Below, one piece after another: positions 9,868 through 18,223 of a stretch of DNA of 64,000 nt. The notes beneath the pieces are model-generated. The model saw nothing but the letters and a program-made list of their open reading frames with translations, was not told the DNA's origin and made no database searches. How positions within the stretch are numbered: position 1 is the stretch's first letter; each line of letters begins with the position of its first letter. Source of the DNA: Chitinophaga sp. sic0106 (GTDB lineage Bacteria > Bacteroidota > Bacteroidia > Chitinophagales > Chitinophagaceae); contig NZ_JAHUWJ010000021.1 in assembly GCF_019219075.1 (NCBI RefSeq), forward strand, positions 59,500-123,499. The letters run 5' to 3'. The position numbers were made by a program, and so were the translations under genes.

Positions 9868-11322
9868 ATGAAATTCACCCTGACCACGTTACTGTTGCTA
9901 TCCGGCATGCTCGCTTCTGCGCAAAACCTACTCCCTAATCCCGGATTTGACGAAGTGAACATCTGCATTGAATATTTCGCCAAATGCGCGCCCAGGGCCT
10001 GGTTTCCGACCGCGCCATTTTTCAGCAAAGTGATCTATGACGGGGATGCCCTACAGGCTAACCACATGGTCACACTTACCATGGAATCCAAAGTCAATAC
10101 CACTTTCAGACCTTACTACAAAACACAGCTACTCAATAAACTTATCAAGGGCACCCGCTACAAAATGGAAGTATTTATGCTGGATGCCCCCGAAAGTGCC
10201 GGTTTCCTGGATGTCAAGCTAGACACAGCAGAAACGGTTCAGGACCTGCCTGTGGCATTACAAACCACGCCGACTTTACATCTCACCAAAAAAACAACCG
10301 GGAAACCTACCAATAACTGGATTAAACTGGAACAGGAGTTTACTGCCGCCGACCACTACGGCTACCTGGTAATGGGCAACATGACCACGCTGCCTGCCAA
10401 AATCGCCAGGAACCTGCTGTGCTACATCGATAGTATAGCACTGACACCAATTGACGGCCAAACCTATGACCTTGCAGGGGCTGACTCCATCCGTGCCCTG
10501 CTGTACAACGATCGCTGGCGCCATAGTTACGCCCGCCCCAGCACCTCTCTATATAGTAATGCATTGAGTGCCAAAATTAAGTTGCCTACCCGTGTAAGCC
10601 AGCGTAGCGGCCGTTGCGATACCATTCTGCTTGCTCCCGAATTTTTTTCCGGCAACAAAAAAGATATCAGCCGCGTGTATGCCGACCAGTTAGGAGAAAC
10701 TTTCAAATTGAAACCCGAAGAGGTGCAACAAAAAATCCTGATAAACGGCTATTCCTATCTTAAACCCAGTCAAAAATATAATGAGATCATTGCCACCGAC
10801 CGTGCCAACGAAGTAGCAAAATACCTCGTTTACAGGCGTGGCTTCAGCTTCGACGATTTCATCATCAAAGGAAACACCAGCCCACGGCCTGGCATGGATA
10901 GCCTGGAAACAGTAGAGATTATTAGTTGTCAACCTGCCCCACTGCCGCCTGCCATACCTGTAACGCGCACGGATACACTCATTATTCCTGATATCCTCTT
11001 TGCCTTCGACAGCAGCTCTCTCAACAAAAAAATGCTGGGTACCCTCGATAGCCTGGTAGCAAAAATTCCGGATGAAACAGGTATTCAGCTGGCCGTTACC
11101 GGTCATACAGACAATAAAGGAACCGCCTTATACAACCAGGACCTCAGTATGCGAAGAGCTAATACTATAGCAGCCTACGTAAAACAGCGCAAACAGCGTA
11201 TAGCCTTTGCAGTTATAAATGGTATGGGGGAATCGATGCCGGTGGCGGAGAATAATACAACGGAAGGGCGGCAGAAAAACAGGCGGGTGGAGATTATTAT
11301 TTTTTATCCGCCGGCAAAATAA
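9868..11322 (+). CDS. OmpA-family peptidoglycan-associated outer-membrane protein
   Basis: 484 aa with a signal peptide (about 1-18). The N-terminal part is a beta-rich domain resembling those that precede OmpA domains in Bacteroidota. The C-terminal OmpA domain (about 374-480) shows ILFAFDSSSL, GHTDNKG and NRRVEI, the elements that grip diaminopimelate in peptidoglycan. A second, degenerate OmpA-like segment appears just before it (about 255-350: KILINGYS, then DRANEVAKYL, then VEII), so the domain may be duplicated. The longest frame begins at 9724 inside the previous gene. The ATG at 9868 is chosen because the signal peptide starts there. The 3' end overlaps the convergent esterase by 19 bp. 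Confidence 0.88.
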   Translation: MKFTLTTLLLLSGMLASAQNLLPNPGFDEVNICIEYFAKCAPRAWFPTAPFFSKVIYDGDALQANHMVTLTMESKVNTTFRPYYKTQLLNKLIKGTRYKMEVFMLDAPESAGFLDVKLDTAETVQDLPVALQTTPTLHLTKKTTGKPTNNWIKLEQEFTAADHYGYLVMGNMTTLPAKIARNLLCYIDSIALTPIDGQTYDLAGADSIRALLYNDRWRHSYARPSTSLYSNALSAKIKLPTRVSQRSGRCDTILLAPEFFSGNKKDISRVYADQLGETFKLKPEEVQQKILINGYSYLKPSQKYNEIIATDRANEVAKYLVYRRGFSFDDFIIKGNTSPRPGMDSLETVEIISCQPAPLPPAIPVTRTDTLIIPDILFAFDSSSLNKKMLGTLDSLVAKIPDETGIQLAVTGHTDNKGTALYNQDLSMRRANTIAAYVKQRKQRIAFAVINGMGESMPVAENNTTEGRQKNRRVEIIIFYPPAK

Positions 11323-12056
11323 GGCAGCTGCAACATCCGCTTTATCGCCAGGTCCCATGTAGGCACATCGTGCCGGCCACCGGGTATTTCATAATACGTA
11401 ATATCGTTGTATCCTTTAGACCTTAATATTTCTATCAGGTCTTTGGTATCATCAATGGCATCAATCACTCCGTTCCCATTGCGGTCAGCCGTTTCATCTG
11501 CCGTGCCGCATTCAAAAAAGAACGTCAGTCCGGGCTTGAAGCCATCGTTGCGGATCAGGCGGTGGATGATCCGGTGTTGGGCATCAGAATAACCAGGGCC
11601 CAGTGGCACATCCCGCCACCAGAGACTTCCGGAGCATACACCCGCAAAAGAAAACAGGTCAGGATGCTGCCAAACTATATCCAGTGCCGACAACCCACCC
11701 AGCGAAAAGCCGGCAAAGCCCACCTGAAGGCCTCTCCAGCGAGGGTAAAGGTGATAAAGCGAGGATAATAAGGTATCGGTAATAAACGCCGAATAGCGAT
11801 CAGCCTCCGCACCGTTGCCCTGGAAGTCGGGATGGCCCGCAATGCCGTATTCCTGCAGTCGCCGCGGGCCTGCATGAATACCCACGATGACCACCGGCAG
11901 ATTTGTGTTATCTAATAATGAAGAAATCCCCATTTTTCTTAACTCCTGACCATCGTTTACCAGCAGCAGCACTTGCGGTAAATCACTGTACTGGTAGATG
12001 TCCAGCAGCACTTCCCTGTTTAACTGAGGGGCATACACGAAATCATTCCTGACCAT
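11304..12056 (-). CDS. Esterase-family alpha/beta hydrolase (Fes/esterase D-like)
   Basis: 250 aa, no signal peptide. The nucleophile elbow GFSLGG sits near residue 116 (Ser) and a catalytic His near 228 in GGRHDVPTW. It belongs to the putative esterase family that includes enterochelin esterases and S-formylglutathione hydrolases. It is transcribed away from the second esterase at 12119, with 62 bp between the starts, so the two probably share a divergent control region. Its place beside an ATP-grasp/GCS2/amidotransferase cassette suggests it hydrolyses or releases a product or precursor of that pathway. This is inference; the substrate is unknown. Confidence 0.85.
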   Translation of the reverse strand: MVRNDFVYAPQLNREVLLDIYQYSDLPQVLLLVNDGQELRKMGISSLLDNTNLPVVIVGIHAGPRRLQEYGIAGHPDFQGNGAEADRYSAFITDTLLSSLYHLYPRWRGLQVGFAGFSLGGLSALDIVWQHPDLFSFAGVCSGSLWWRDVPLGPGYSDAQHRIIHRLIRNDGFKPGLTFFFECGTADETADRNGNGVIDAIDDTKDLIEILRSKGYNDITYYEIPGGRHDVPTWDLAIKRMLQLPYFAGG

Positions 12057-12118
12057 ATCTGAAGATAAGGATAATCAAGTGACGAAACTTTTTTTTAAAT
12101 TTAGACAAAGCTATTATC

Positions 12119-12826
12119 GTGACGGAGAACTTCTATAAATGGCATTCACCCAGTATTGACAAGGAATTTGAGATGTTGGTTTTCGGCCACGCCGGCTATC
12201 CCCTGCTGTTGTTTCCTACCTCTATGGGCAGGTATTACGAAAGCAAGGACATGGGCCTGATTGAGTCGATACGCTGGTTTATAGAGCAGGGAAGGATTAA
12301 AGTCTATTGCCCTGATAGCTTCGACACCAGCAGCTGGTATAATAAACATATTTCGCCGGCAGAAAGAGCGTTGAACCATGCCCGTTATAACCAGCTGCTG
12401 CGGGAGGAAATCTACCCGAGGATAGTGGAAGAAACGGGCCATAGTCGCATTGCCACCGCCGGCTGCAGCTTTGGCGGCTTTCATGCGGCGTCTTTTTCCT
12501 TCCGGCATCCGGACATTGTAAGCTACCTGTTTTCCCTCAGCGGCACTTTTGATGTGAAGTCGCGGGTGGATGGCCACTACGACGATAATGTTTATTTCAG
12601 CAATCCGGCCGACTTCATGCCCGGCAACCAGCACCAGGACCTATGGCGCATGGGGATCATACTGGGTGTGGCCGACAATGACGTTACCCGCTCACAGAAC
12701 GAGCAGATGTCGGACCTGCTGGCACAAAAAAATATTACCCACTGGCTGGACATCCGGCCGGAAAGCACCCATGACTGGGCTACCTGGAAAACCATGCTGC
12801 CAGGCTACCTTGCATTAATCCGTTAA
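12119..12826 (+). CDS. Esterase-family alpha/beta hydrolase, first gene of the amidoligase cassette
   Basis: 235 aa with a GTG start; no ATG lies nearby upstream and the frame begins here. The nucleophile elbow is GCSFGGFH (Ser about 116), an acid is likely in VADND (about 183-185), and a His lies in STHDW (about 218), giving a complete triad. It is a cytosolic esterase-family protein and a distant paralogue of the neighbouring minus-strand hydrolase. Its stop is 3 bp before the start of the ATP-grasp gene, so the two are almost certainly co-transcribed and probably translationally coupled. It could hydrolyse an ester or amide intermediate, or transfer an acyl group. Substrate unknown. Confidence 0.85.
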   Translation: MTENFYKWHSPSIDKEFEMLVFGHAGYPLLLFPTSMGRYYESKDMGLIESIRWFIEQGRIKVYCPDSFDTSSWYNKHISPAERALNHARYNQLLREEIYPRIVEETGHSRIATAGCSFGGFHAASFSFRHPDIVSYLFSLSGTFDVKSRVDGHYDDNVYFSNPADFMPGNQHQDLWRMGIILGVADNDVTRSQNEQMSDLLAQKNITHWLDIRPESTHDWATWKTMLPGYLALIR

Positions 12827-12829
12827 ATA

Positions 12830-13786
12830 ATGAAAAAGATTGGTATTTTATTCGGACAGGAAAACACCTTTCCGCAGGCATTCGTGGACCGTATTAACCG
12901 GAAAAACCCGCCGGGCATCCTGGCCGAGTTTGTAACCATAGATAAGGTTTTACAGGGAGATGCCAGTGACTATGCCGTAATAGTAGACCGTATTTCCCAG
13001 GATGTACCGTTTTACCGGGCCTACCTTAAAAATGCCGCTGCCAGCGGCACAGCCGTCATCAACAACCCATTCTGGTGGAGTGCAGATGACAAGTTTTTCA
13101 ATAACGCCCTGGCCGAAAAAATTGGCGTACACGTGCCTAAAACCGCGCTGCTGCCTTCTTTCCAACACCCGGATAATACCAATGAAAAATCATTCCGCAA
13201 CCTTATTTACCCTTTCGACTGGAACGGGATCTTTGAATATGTAGGCTTTCCGGCCTTTCTAAAGCCCTATGACGGCGGCGGATGGCGGAATGTATATCGT
13301 TTGGCAGATAAAGAAGAGTTTTTTGCCATACATCAGCAAACCGGGCAACTGGTAATGATGTTGCAGGAAGAAATCGATTTTACCGCCTATTTCAGATGCT
13401 ATTGCATCGGTGGCAAATACGTGCATATCATGCCCTACAATCCCAGGCATCCCCATGCGGAGCGCTACCAGGCCGGGTTTGATGTGAGCGACACGTTGCT
13501 GCACAGCATTGAGGCCGCTACCATCTCCCTAAACCAATACCTCGGATACGACTTTAATACGGTTGAATTTGCAGTAAGGGATAACATACCCTATGCCATC
13601 GACTTCTGTAACCCTGCACCAGACGCGGACATACACTCCATTGGCCCCGAAAACTTTGAGTGGGTAGTGGAAACCAGCGCACAGTATGCGATTGAAAGGG
13701 CGCAGAAACAGGAGCCTGGCCGCGACAACCTTACCTGGGGAAAATTCATCTCTCCCGGTATTATGAAAAAAAATTCCGCCGATTGA
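12830..13786 (+). CDS. ATP-grasp fold carboxylate-amine/thiol ligase
   Basis: 318 aa. The N-terminal pre-ATP-grasp lobe (about 1-110) is followed by the ATP-grasp core. The nucleotide-binding Lys lies in FLKPYDGGGW (about 144). The metal-binding acidic positions are in DFNTVEF (about 240-246) and DFCNPAPD (about 258-265). These enzymes activate a carboxylate as an acyl phosphate and join it to an amine or thiol. It resembles D-Ala-D-Ala/RimK-type ligases in layout but is no recognised named member. Tight spacing on both sides (3 bp upstream, 46 bp downstream) ties it to the hydrolase and GCS2 genes. Confidence 0.85.
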   Translation: MKKIGILFGQENTFPQAFVDRINRKNPPGILAEFVTIDKVLQGDASDYAVIVDRISQDVPFYRAYLKNAAASGTAVINNPFWWSADDKFFNNALAEKIGVHVPKTALLPSFQHPDNTNEKSFRNLIYPFDWNGIFEYVGFPAFLKPYDGGGWRNVYRLADKEEFFAIHQQTGQLVMMLQEEIDFTAYFRCYCIGGKYVHIMPYNPRHPHAERYQAGFDVSDTLLHSIEAATISLNQYLGYDFNTVEFAVRDNIPYAIDFCNPAPDADIHSIGPENFEWVVETSAQYAIERAQKQEPGRDNLTWGKFISPGIMKKNSAD

Positions 13787-13796
13787 TTTCCCGGCA

Positions 13797-13804
13797 TACA
13801 TTTG
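13797..13804 (+). promoter_or_regulatory. Possible internal promoter -7 box before the GCS2 gene
   Basis: TACATTTG matches TAnnTTTG. It lies in the 46-bp gap and would give a leader of about 22 nt. No clear -33 TTG is at the right distance. Confidence 0.4.
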
Positions 13805-13832
13805 TATTCAAAATAAAAGAACAGCAGCAGAT

Positions 13833-14933
13833 ATGTACAATGCGTTCACAGTGGGTATAGAAGAAGAATACATGGTAATGGACCCCGTTACCCGTGAATT
13901 GAGATCGCATGAACAAAAGATCGTAGAGCAGGCCCACAAAGTCATCAACGACCAGGTGAAAGCCGAATTTCACCAGGCCGTGGTAGAAGTAGGTACCCAG
14001 GTATGCGCCAACATCCACGATGCCCGTAAAGACGTGGCACTGCTGCGTAAAACCATCTCCCAGATTGCCGGCGACCTGGGCTTCAGCATAGGCGCCTCCG
14101 GGACCCACCCTTTCAGCCACTGGCAGCAGCAACTGATCACAGACCATCCCCGGTATTTCGAAATCGTAAATGAAATGCAGGACGCCGCCAGGTCCAACCT
14201 GATCTTCGGACTGCACGTACATATAGGCATGGAAAACCGCGAAATGGCGCTGCATATCGCCAACTCCGTGCGTTATTTCCTGCCGCATATTTTTGCCCTG
14301 AGTACAAACAGCCCATTCTGGGAAGGCCGCAATACCGGCTTCAAATCCTTCCGTACCAAGGTTTTTGACAAATTCCCCCGTACGGGCATCCCCGATTACT
14401 TTGCCAGCATTGAAGAGTACGATAACTACATCAAGCTGCTGGTAAAAACCAATTGCATCGACAATGCCAAGAAAGTATGGTGGGACCTCCGCGTACACCC
14501 CTTCTTCAACACCGTGGAATTCAGGATCTGCGATGTGCCGATGACGGTAGACGATACCATCACGCTGGCAGGACTTTTCCAGGCGGTGTGTGCCAAAATA
14601 TACAAACTGCGCATGCAGAATCTCAACTTCATCATCTATAACCGCGCGCTGGTAAACGAAAATAAATGGCGCGCCTCCCGCTATGGCATCGACGGCAACC
14701 TCATCGATTTCGGGAAGGAGATGGAAGTCAATACCCGCGCACTGATTGGCGAACTGCTCGACTTCATCGACGACGTAGTGGATGATCTTGGTAGCCGCGA
14801 AGTAATTGATGCCACTAACCATATTTTACAGAACGGTACCGGCGCCGACCGCCAGCTGAAGATATACGAGGATACCAACGACCTCGTTGCCGTTACCGAT
14901 TTCATTCAGCAACAATTTTTGGTGAACTGCTAA
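13833..14933 (+). CDS. YbdK/GCS2-type carboxylate-amine ligase
   Basis: 366 aa, the full length of the glutamate-cysteine ligase family 2 (COG2170, YbdK) fold. The ATP/metal motif GIEEEY is at residues 8-13, and conserved segments include GASGTHPF, FGLHVHIGM and EFRICDVPMTVDD. Members of this glutamine synthetase-like family join an amino-acid carboxylate to an amine. YbdK itself has weak gamma-glutamylcysteine ligase activity in vitro. It sits between the ATP-grasp and amidotransferase genes. The set implies at least two amide-forming steps plus a glutaminase-type activity acting on a shared metabolite. The true acceptor and donor are unknown, and a role in glutathione synthesis is less likely given the neighbours. 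Confidence 0.92.
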   Translation: MYNAFTVGIEEEYMVMDPVTRELRSHEQKIVEQAHKVINDQVKAEFHQAVVEVGTQVCANIHDARKDVALLRKTISQIAGDLGFSIGASGTHPFSHWQQQLITDHPRYFEIVNEMQDAARSNLIFGLHVHIGMENREMALHIANSVRYFLPHIFALSTNSPFWEGRNTGFKSFRTKVFDKFPRTGIPDYFASIEEYDNYIKLLVKTNCIDNAKKVWWDLRVHPFFNTVEFRICDVPMTVDDTITLAGLFQAVCAKIYKLRMQNLNFIIYNRALVNENKWRASRYGIDGNLIDFGKEMEVNTRALIGELLDFIDDVVDDLGSREVIDATNHILQNGTGADRQLKIYEDTNDLVAVTDFIQQQFLVNC

Positions 14934-14960
14934 ATGCCGCATTCCTCCCCGCGAAATTCG

Positions 14961-14968
14961 TAATTTTG
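14961..14968 (+). promoter_or_regulatory. -7 box immediately upstream of the amidotransferase ATG
   Basis: TAATTTTG matches TAnnTTTG and ends 4 nt before the ATG at 14973. If used, transcription would start at or near the A of the ATG, giving a leaderless mRNA. Confidence 0.5.
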
Positions 14969-14972
14969 CCCC

Positions 14973-15857
14973 ATGCGAAACGTTAAAATAGCTGTGCTGG
15001 ATATGTACGAAGGCGTGCCCAATGAGGGTATGCGCTGCATCCGCGAGATTCTGACGAAATATGCAGAAATGCATTCGCTTCAACTGACATTCGATGAATT
15101 TGAAGTAAGAATCCAACAGCAGGTACCTGATACCTCCTACGATATTTACATTTCCACCGGTGGTCCCGGCAGTCCGGTAGACAGTGAAGGCAGCGACTGG
15201 GAAACTGCTTATTTCCAGCTCGTGGAAAACCTGATGGCCTGGAATAAAACCGAGACTGTGAAGAAGCCGATGCTCTTTATTTGTCACTCCTACCAGATCA
15301 TGTGCCGTTATTATCAGTTAGGGAATGTATGCAGACGTAAATCTCCCGCCTTCGGTGTTTTTCCCGTACATAAAACAGAAGCAGGTATGCAGGAAAAAGT
15401 ATTTGGCGCCCTTCCCGATCCGTTTTATATCGTGGATTCCCGCAACTGGCAAGTGATTGAGCTCAACGAAGCTAATCTGGCCGCTATGGGAGCCCAGGTA
15501 CTGGCCATCGAAAAAGAAAGGCCACATGTGCCGCTGGAAAGAGCCACTATGTCCATTCGTTTTAACGAACATTTTATAGGAACACAGTTCCATCCCGAGG
15601 CCGATGCCGCCGGTATGCACATGTATCTCCTGCAGGAAGAAAAGAAAGAACAGGTGATTTCCCACCACGGTGAAGAAAAATACGAAAGCATGATTACCCA
15701 GTTGACCGATCCGGATAAAATCATGCTTACACATGACCGCTTCATCACCGCCTTCCTGGATTATGCCATTTACGGCGCACTGAGCGACCGGCTGGCGGCC
15801 ATCGAAAGAAGCGTACAGGTGGCAGCACACAACGATGATCAAAACACCTTCTTTTAA
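14973..15857 (+). CDS. Class I glutamine amidotransferase (GATase1) domain protein
   Basis: 294 aa. The nucleophile is Cys104 in FICHSYQ, and the His-Glu pair is His207/Glu209 in FHPEAD, so the triad is intact. An STGGPGSP loop lies upstream. Such proteins hydrolyse glutamine or a gamma-glutamyl amide. They can feed ammonia to a partner synthetase or cleave a gamma-glutamyl intermediate. No synthetase domain is fused, so the partner may be the adjacent ATP-grasp or GCS2 ligase. A coiled C-terminal tail of about 60 residues extends past the core. The gene overlaps the next one if the 15835 start is used (23 bp), which suggests coupling. Confidence 0.9.
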   Translation: MRNVKIAVLDMYEGVPNEGMRCIREILTKYAEMHSLQLTFDEFEVRIQQQVPDTSYDIYISTGGPGSPVDSEGSDWETAYFQLVENLMAWNKTETVKKPMLFICHSYQIMCRYYQLGNVCRRKSPAFGVFPVHKTEAGMQEKVFGALPDPFYIVDSRNWQVIELNEANLAAMGAQVLAIEKERPHVPLERATMSIRFNEHFIGTQFHPEADAAGMHMYLLQEEKKEQVISHHGEEKYESMITQLTDPDKIMLTHDRFITAFLDYAIYGALSDRLAAIERSVQVAAHNDDQNTFF

Positions 15858-17052
15858 TATGATTCCGTCCGTCCGAAAAGCCTATAACAACAGTTTTACC
15901 GATACAGCCTACCGCAGCTTTCTGCAGGGCATGGCTGAGGAAGCTGGCGTAGCACCCGCATTCCGGGTGGCCGAAACACCGGTGTTCGTACCCGCCGCCC
16001 TTACCGCCAAACTGGTACAGGCCTGCGAAGAAATTGTAAACGTAATATTGCGCCCGGATTTTAAGGCACTCACGGAAGCGGCTATCCCGGCGAACCTGCG
16101 GGTGCCCAATGAAAATGAGCGTCCTCATTTTATGGTGATCGATTTTGCCATTACCCGCGGAGAGGATGGAGAACCGGAGCCTCAGCTCATAGAGCTGCAG
16201 GGCTTTCCCACCATGAACGCCTTTCAACAGGTGATGGCCGGCAATTTCAGAAAGCATTTTGAGATACCCCCGCAGCTGAACAATTACTTCAACGGATTAG
16301 ACGATCAGCAGTACTATCAGTTGCTGCGGGATATGATTGTTGGCGATCATATCCCCGCAGAAGTGATCCTGCTGGAAGTGAAGCCTGACGAGCAAAAGAC
16401 ACGGATCGACTTTTATGCCACCGAAAAATACCTCGGCATCCGGCCGGTTTGCATTACGGAGCTGATACAGGAAGGCAATCGCCTTTTCTATATGCGCGAT
16501 GGCGTACAAACGCGGGTGAAGCGTATTTACAACCGCATTATTTTCGATGACCTGCTCCGGCAGCAGGAACAGCTGGATGCGCATGTAAACTTGTTCCAGG
16601 ACCTGGAGGTAGAGTGGATCACGCATCCCAACTGGTTTTACCGGATCAGTAAGTTTACCATGCCGCTGCTGCACAGCGACTACATCCCTAAAAGCTGGTA
16701 CCTCCACCAATTACCGGTGGTGCCTGCCGACCTGGAAAACTACGTGCTCAAGCCACTGTTTTCTTTCGCCGGACAGGGGGTAAAAATTGAAGTGACCCAG
16801 GAGGATTTAGACGCTATAACTGACCCGGAAAACTGGATTTTACAGCGAAAAGTGGCCTATGCCCCCATCATTGAAACGCCGGATGGTAATGCCATCTGCG
16901 AAATCCGCATGATGTACATCTGGCCGGATAATTCCGCCAGGCCTATGCTTGTACACAACTTATCCCGGTTGAGTAAAGGAAAAATGATTGGTGTTGGCTT
17001 TAACAGCCGCGACACCTGGGTAGGCGGCAGCTGCTGCTTTTTTGAATTTTAG
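15835..17052 (+). CDS. ATP-grasp-like ligase, last gene of the amidoligase cassette
   Basis: 405 aa with an uncharacterised N-terminal region (about 1-300) and an ATP-grasp-like C-terminal half. A probable nucleotide-binding Lys lies near 305 in YVLKPLFSFAGQGV. Later acidic and Asn/Arg positions (EIRMMYIW and NLSRLSKGK) fit a metal site. IELQGFPTMNAF (about 121-132) resembles the glutamate/asparagine patch of glutathionylspermidine synthase-like ligases, so the order of elements could be permuted. The start at 15835 overlaps the amidotransferase gene. The in-frame ATG at 15859, 1 nt after the amidotransferase stop, is an equally good start. The gene is assigned by fold only. Confidence 0.75.
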   Translation: MIKTPSFNMIPSVRKAYNNSFTDTAYRSFLQGMAEEAGVAPAFRVAETPVFVPAALTAKLVQACEEIVNVILRPDFKALTEAAIPANLRVPNENERPHFMVIDFAITRGEDGEPEPQLIELQGFPTMNAFQQVMAGNFRKHFEIPPQLNNYFNGLDDQQYYQLLRDMIVGDHIPAEVILLEVKPDEQKTRIDFYATEKYLGIRPVCITELIQEGNRLFYMRDGVQTRVKRIYNRIIFDDLLRQQEQLDAHVNLFQDLEVEWITHPNWFYRISKFTMPLLHSDYIPKSWYLHQLPVVPADLENYVLKPLFSFAGQGVKIEVTQEDLDAITDPENWILQRKVAYAPIIETPDGNAICEIRMMYIWPDNSARPMLVHNLSRLSKGKMIGVGFNSRDTWVGGSCCFFEF

Positions 17053-17089
17053 CGCGCGGGGTAAGTAGATACACTGCGCAGCACTTCCC

Positions 17090-17097
17090 TATTTTTG
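17090..17097 (+). promoter_or_regulatory. -7 box before the 17116 membrane protein
   Basis: TATTTTTG matches TAnnTTTG, 18 nt before the ATG at 17116. It supports that start and suggests the membrane protein is not only read through from the amidoligase cassette. Confidence 0.5.
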
Positions 17098-17115
17098 ACC
17101 CGATATACCTATGCT

Positions 17116-18195
17116 ATGTTTAGTAACCTTGCCATCGATGTTGCCTTGGGGCTGGTATTCATATACCTCTTATACAGCCTGTTTGTAACCATTTTACAGG
17201 AGATGATAGCGCGCGCCTTAGGCCTGCGTGCCCGTATTTTGTCCAAGGGCCTGCGCCGGATGCTGGATGGAGACCGCCATCGGAATGACCTCGGATATTT
17301 CGGAAAATTCACGTTTTTCACCTGGTTTTACGAAAAAGGGTGGAGTGTGGTGCACTATTTCAGGCCTTTTGCGGATGCGCCAGTACTAAGGAAATTCTAT
17401 GAATCGCCTTCCATTTTATATCTGGGAGAAAATACCGCCTCGTCCAGGCCGTCGTATATTAACCCTGCTACCTTTTCTCAGACGATCGTCCACCTGTTAC
17501 GCTCCAGCACTGCTGAAAGAGCCACCGATGCCGCTACTATTGCAGCCGCGCTGGAAGAAAACGGCTTAGGCCTGGGTGGTGGTACGCTCACGCATATACG
17601 CAATTTGTTTGCGGATGCCGGTCAGGATATTCCGCAGTTCAGGATACAGCTGGAAAACTGGTTCAACGAAACCATGCAGCGGGCCAGCAGCTGGTATCGT
17701 AAGCATTGCCAGACCTGGCTGCTGATCATTGGTTTTGTAGTAGCAGGCATATTTAATGTAGACACTATTGCCGTTGCGAAAATATTGATGAAAGACAAAA
17801 CGGTGCGTCAGGAAATGGTACAGCTGGCCAGTAGCCGCAGTTACAACTACAGCGCTATGATAGACACGCTGGAACAGCGCCACCTCCTGTATAAGGACAG
17901 TGCCTTCCTCCGCAACGATACCTCCCTGAAAGCCTTTGTAGGTGATACTTCCGTGATAGGCGTGTATGCCATGCTCCGCAACGATGCCGGCGATGCGCGC
18001 AACGTGCTCGGTATTCACCGCGAGTTCAGTGCGGCCCAGCCATACGGGCTCTCACACCCTTACCAGTCGAACGGCTGGATGGTATTGGCTGGCTGGGCAA
18101 TAACTGCCATGGCTATCAGTTTAGGAGCGCCTTTCTGGTTTGATTTGCTGGGGAAAGTGGTGAAATTCAGAAATACCCCTGCCGATAGTAAATAG
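17116..18195 (+). CDS. Uncharacterised multi-pass membrane protein
   Basis: 359 aa. Hydrophobic spans lie at about residues 5-27, 200-225 and 315-345. The last contains GAPFWFDLLGK, a C-terminal signature I recall from a family of unassigned bacterial membrane proteins. Two soluble regions lie between the spans. The frame opens at a TTG (17095), but the ATG at 17116 follows a -7 box and starts the first membrane segment. It follows the amidoligase cassette by 63 bp in the same direction, so an export or scaffold role for that pathway is possible. Its own promoter box makes the link uncertain. I do not recognise a function. Confidence 0.75.
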   Translation: MFSNLAIDVALGLVFIYLLYSLFVTILQEMIARALGLRARILSKGLRRMLDGDRHRNDLGYFGKFTFFTWFYEKGWSVVHYFRPFADAPVLRKFYESPSILYLGENTASSRPSYINPATFSQTIVHLLRSSTAERATDAATIAAALEENGLGLGGGTLTHIRNLFADAGQDIPQFRIQLENWFNETMQRASSWYRKHCQTWLLIIGFVVAGIFNVDTIAVAKILMKDKTVRQEMVQLASSRSYNYSAMIDTLEQRHLLYKDSAFLRNDTSLKAFVGDTSVIGVYAMLRNDAGDARNVLGIHREFSAAQPYGLSHPYQSNGWMVLAGWAITAMAISLGAPFWFDLLGKVVKFRNTPADSK

Positions 18196-18201
18196 TATTT
18201 A

Positions 18202-18209
18202 TAACTTTG
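18202..18209 (+). promoter_or_regulatory. -7 box before the RidA-fold gene
   Basis: TAACTTTG is a perfect TAnnTTTG match, 14 nt before the ATG at 18224. A -33 box is not evident. Confidence 0.5.
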
Positions 18210-18223
18210 TAAAAAAATACGTT

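Noticed and set aside
13761..14822. Antisense frame of about 350 codons across the GCS2 gene
   Set aside because: The plus-strand GCS2 protein has full family motifs; the antisense frame has none.
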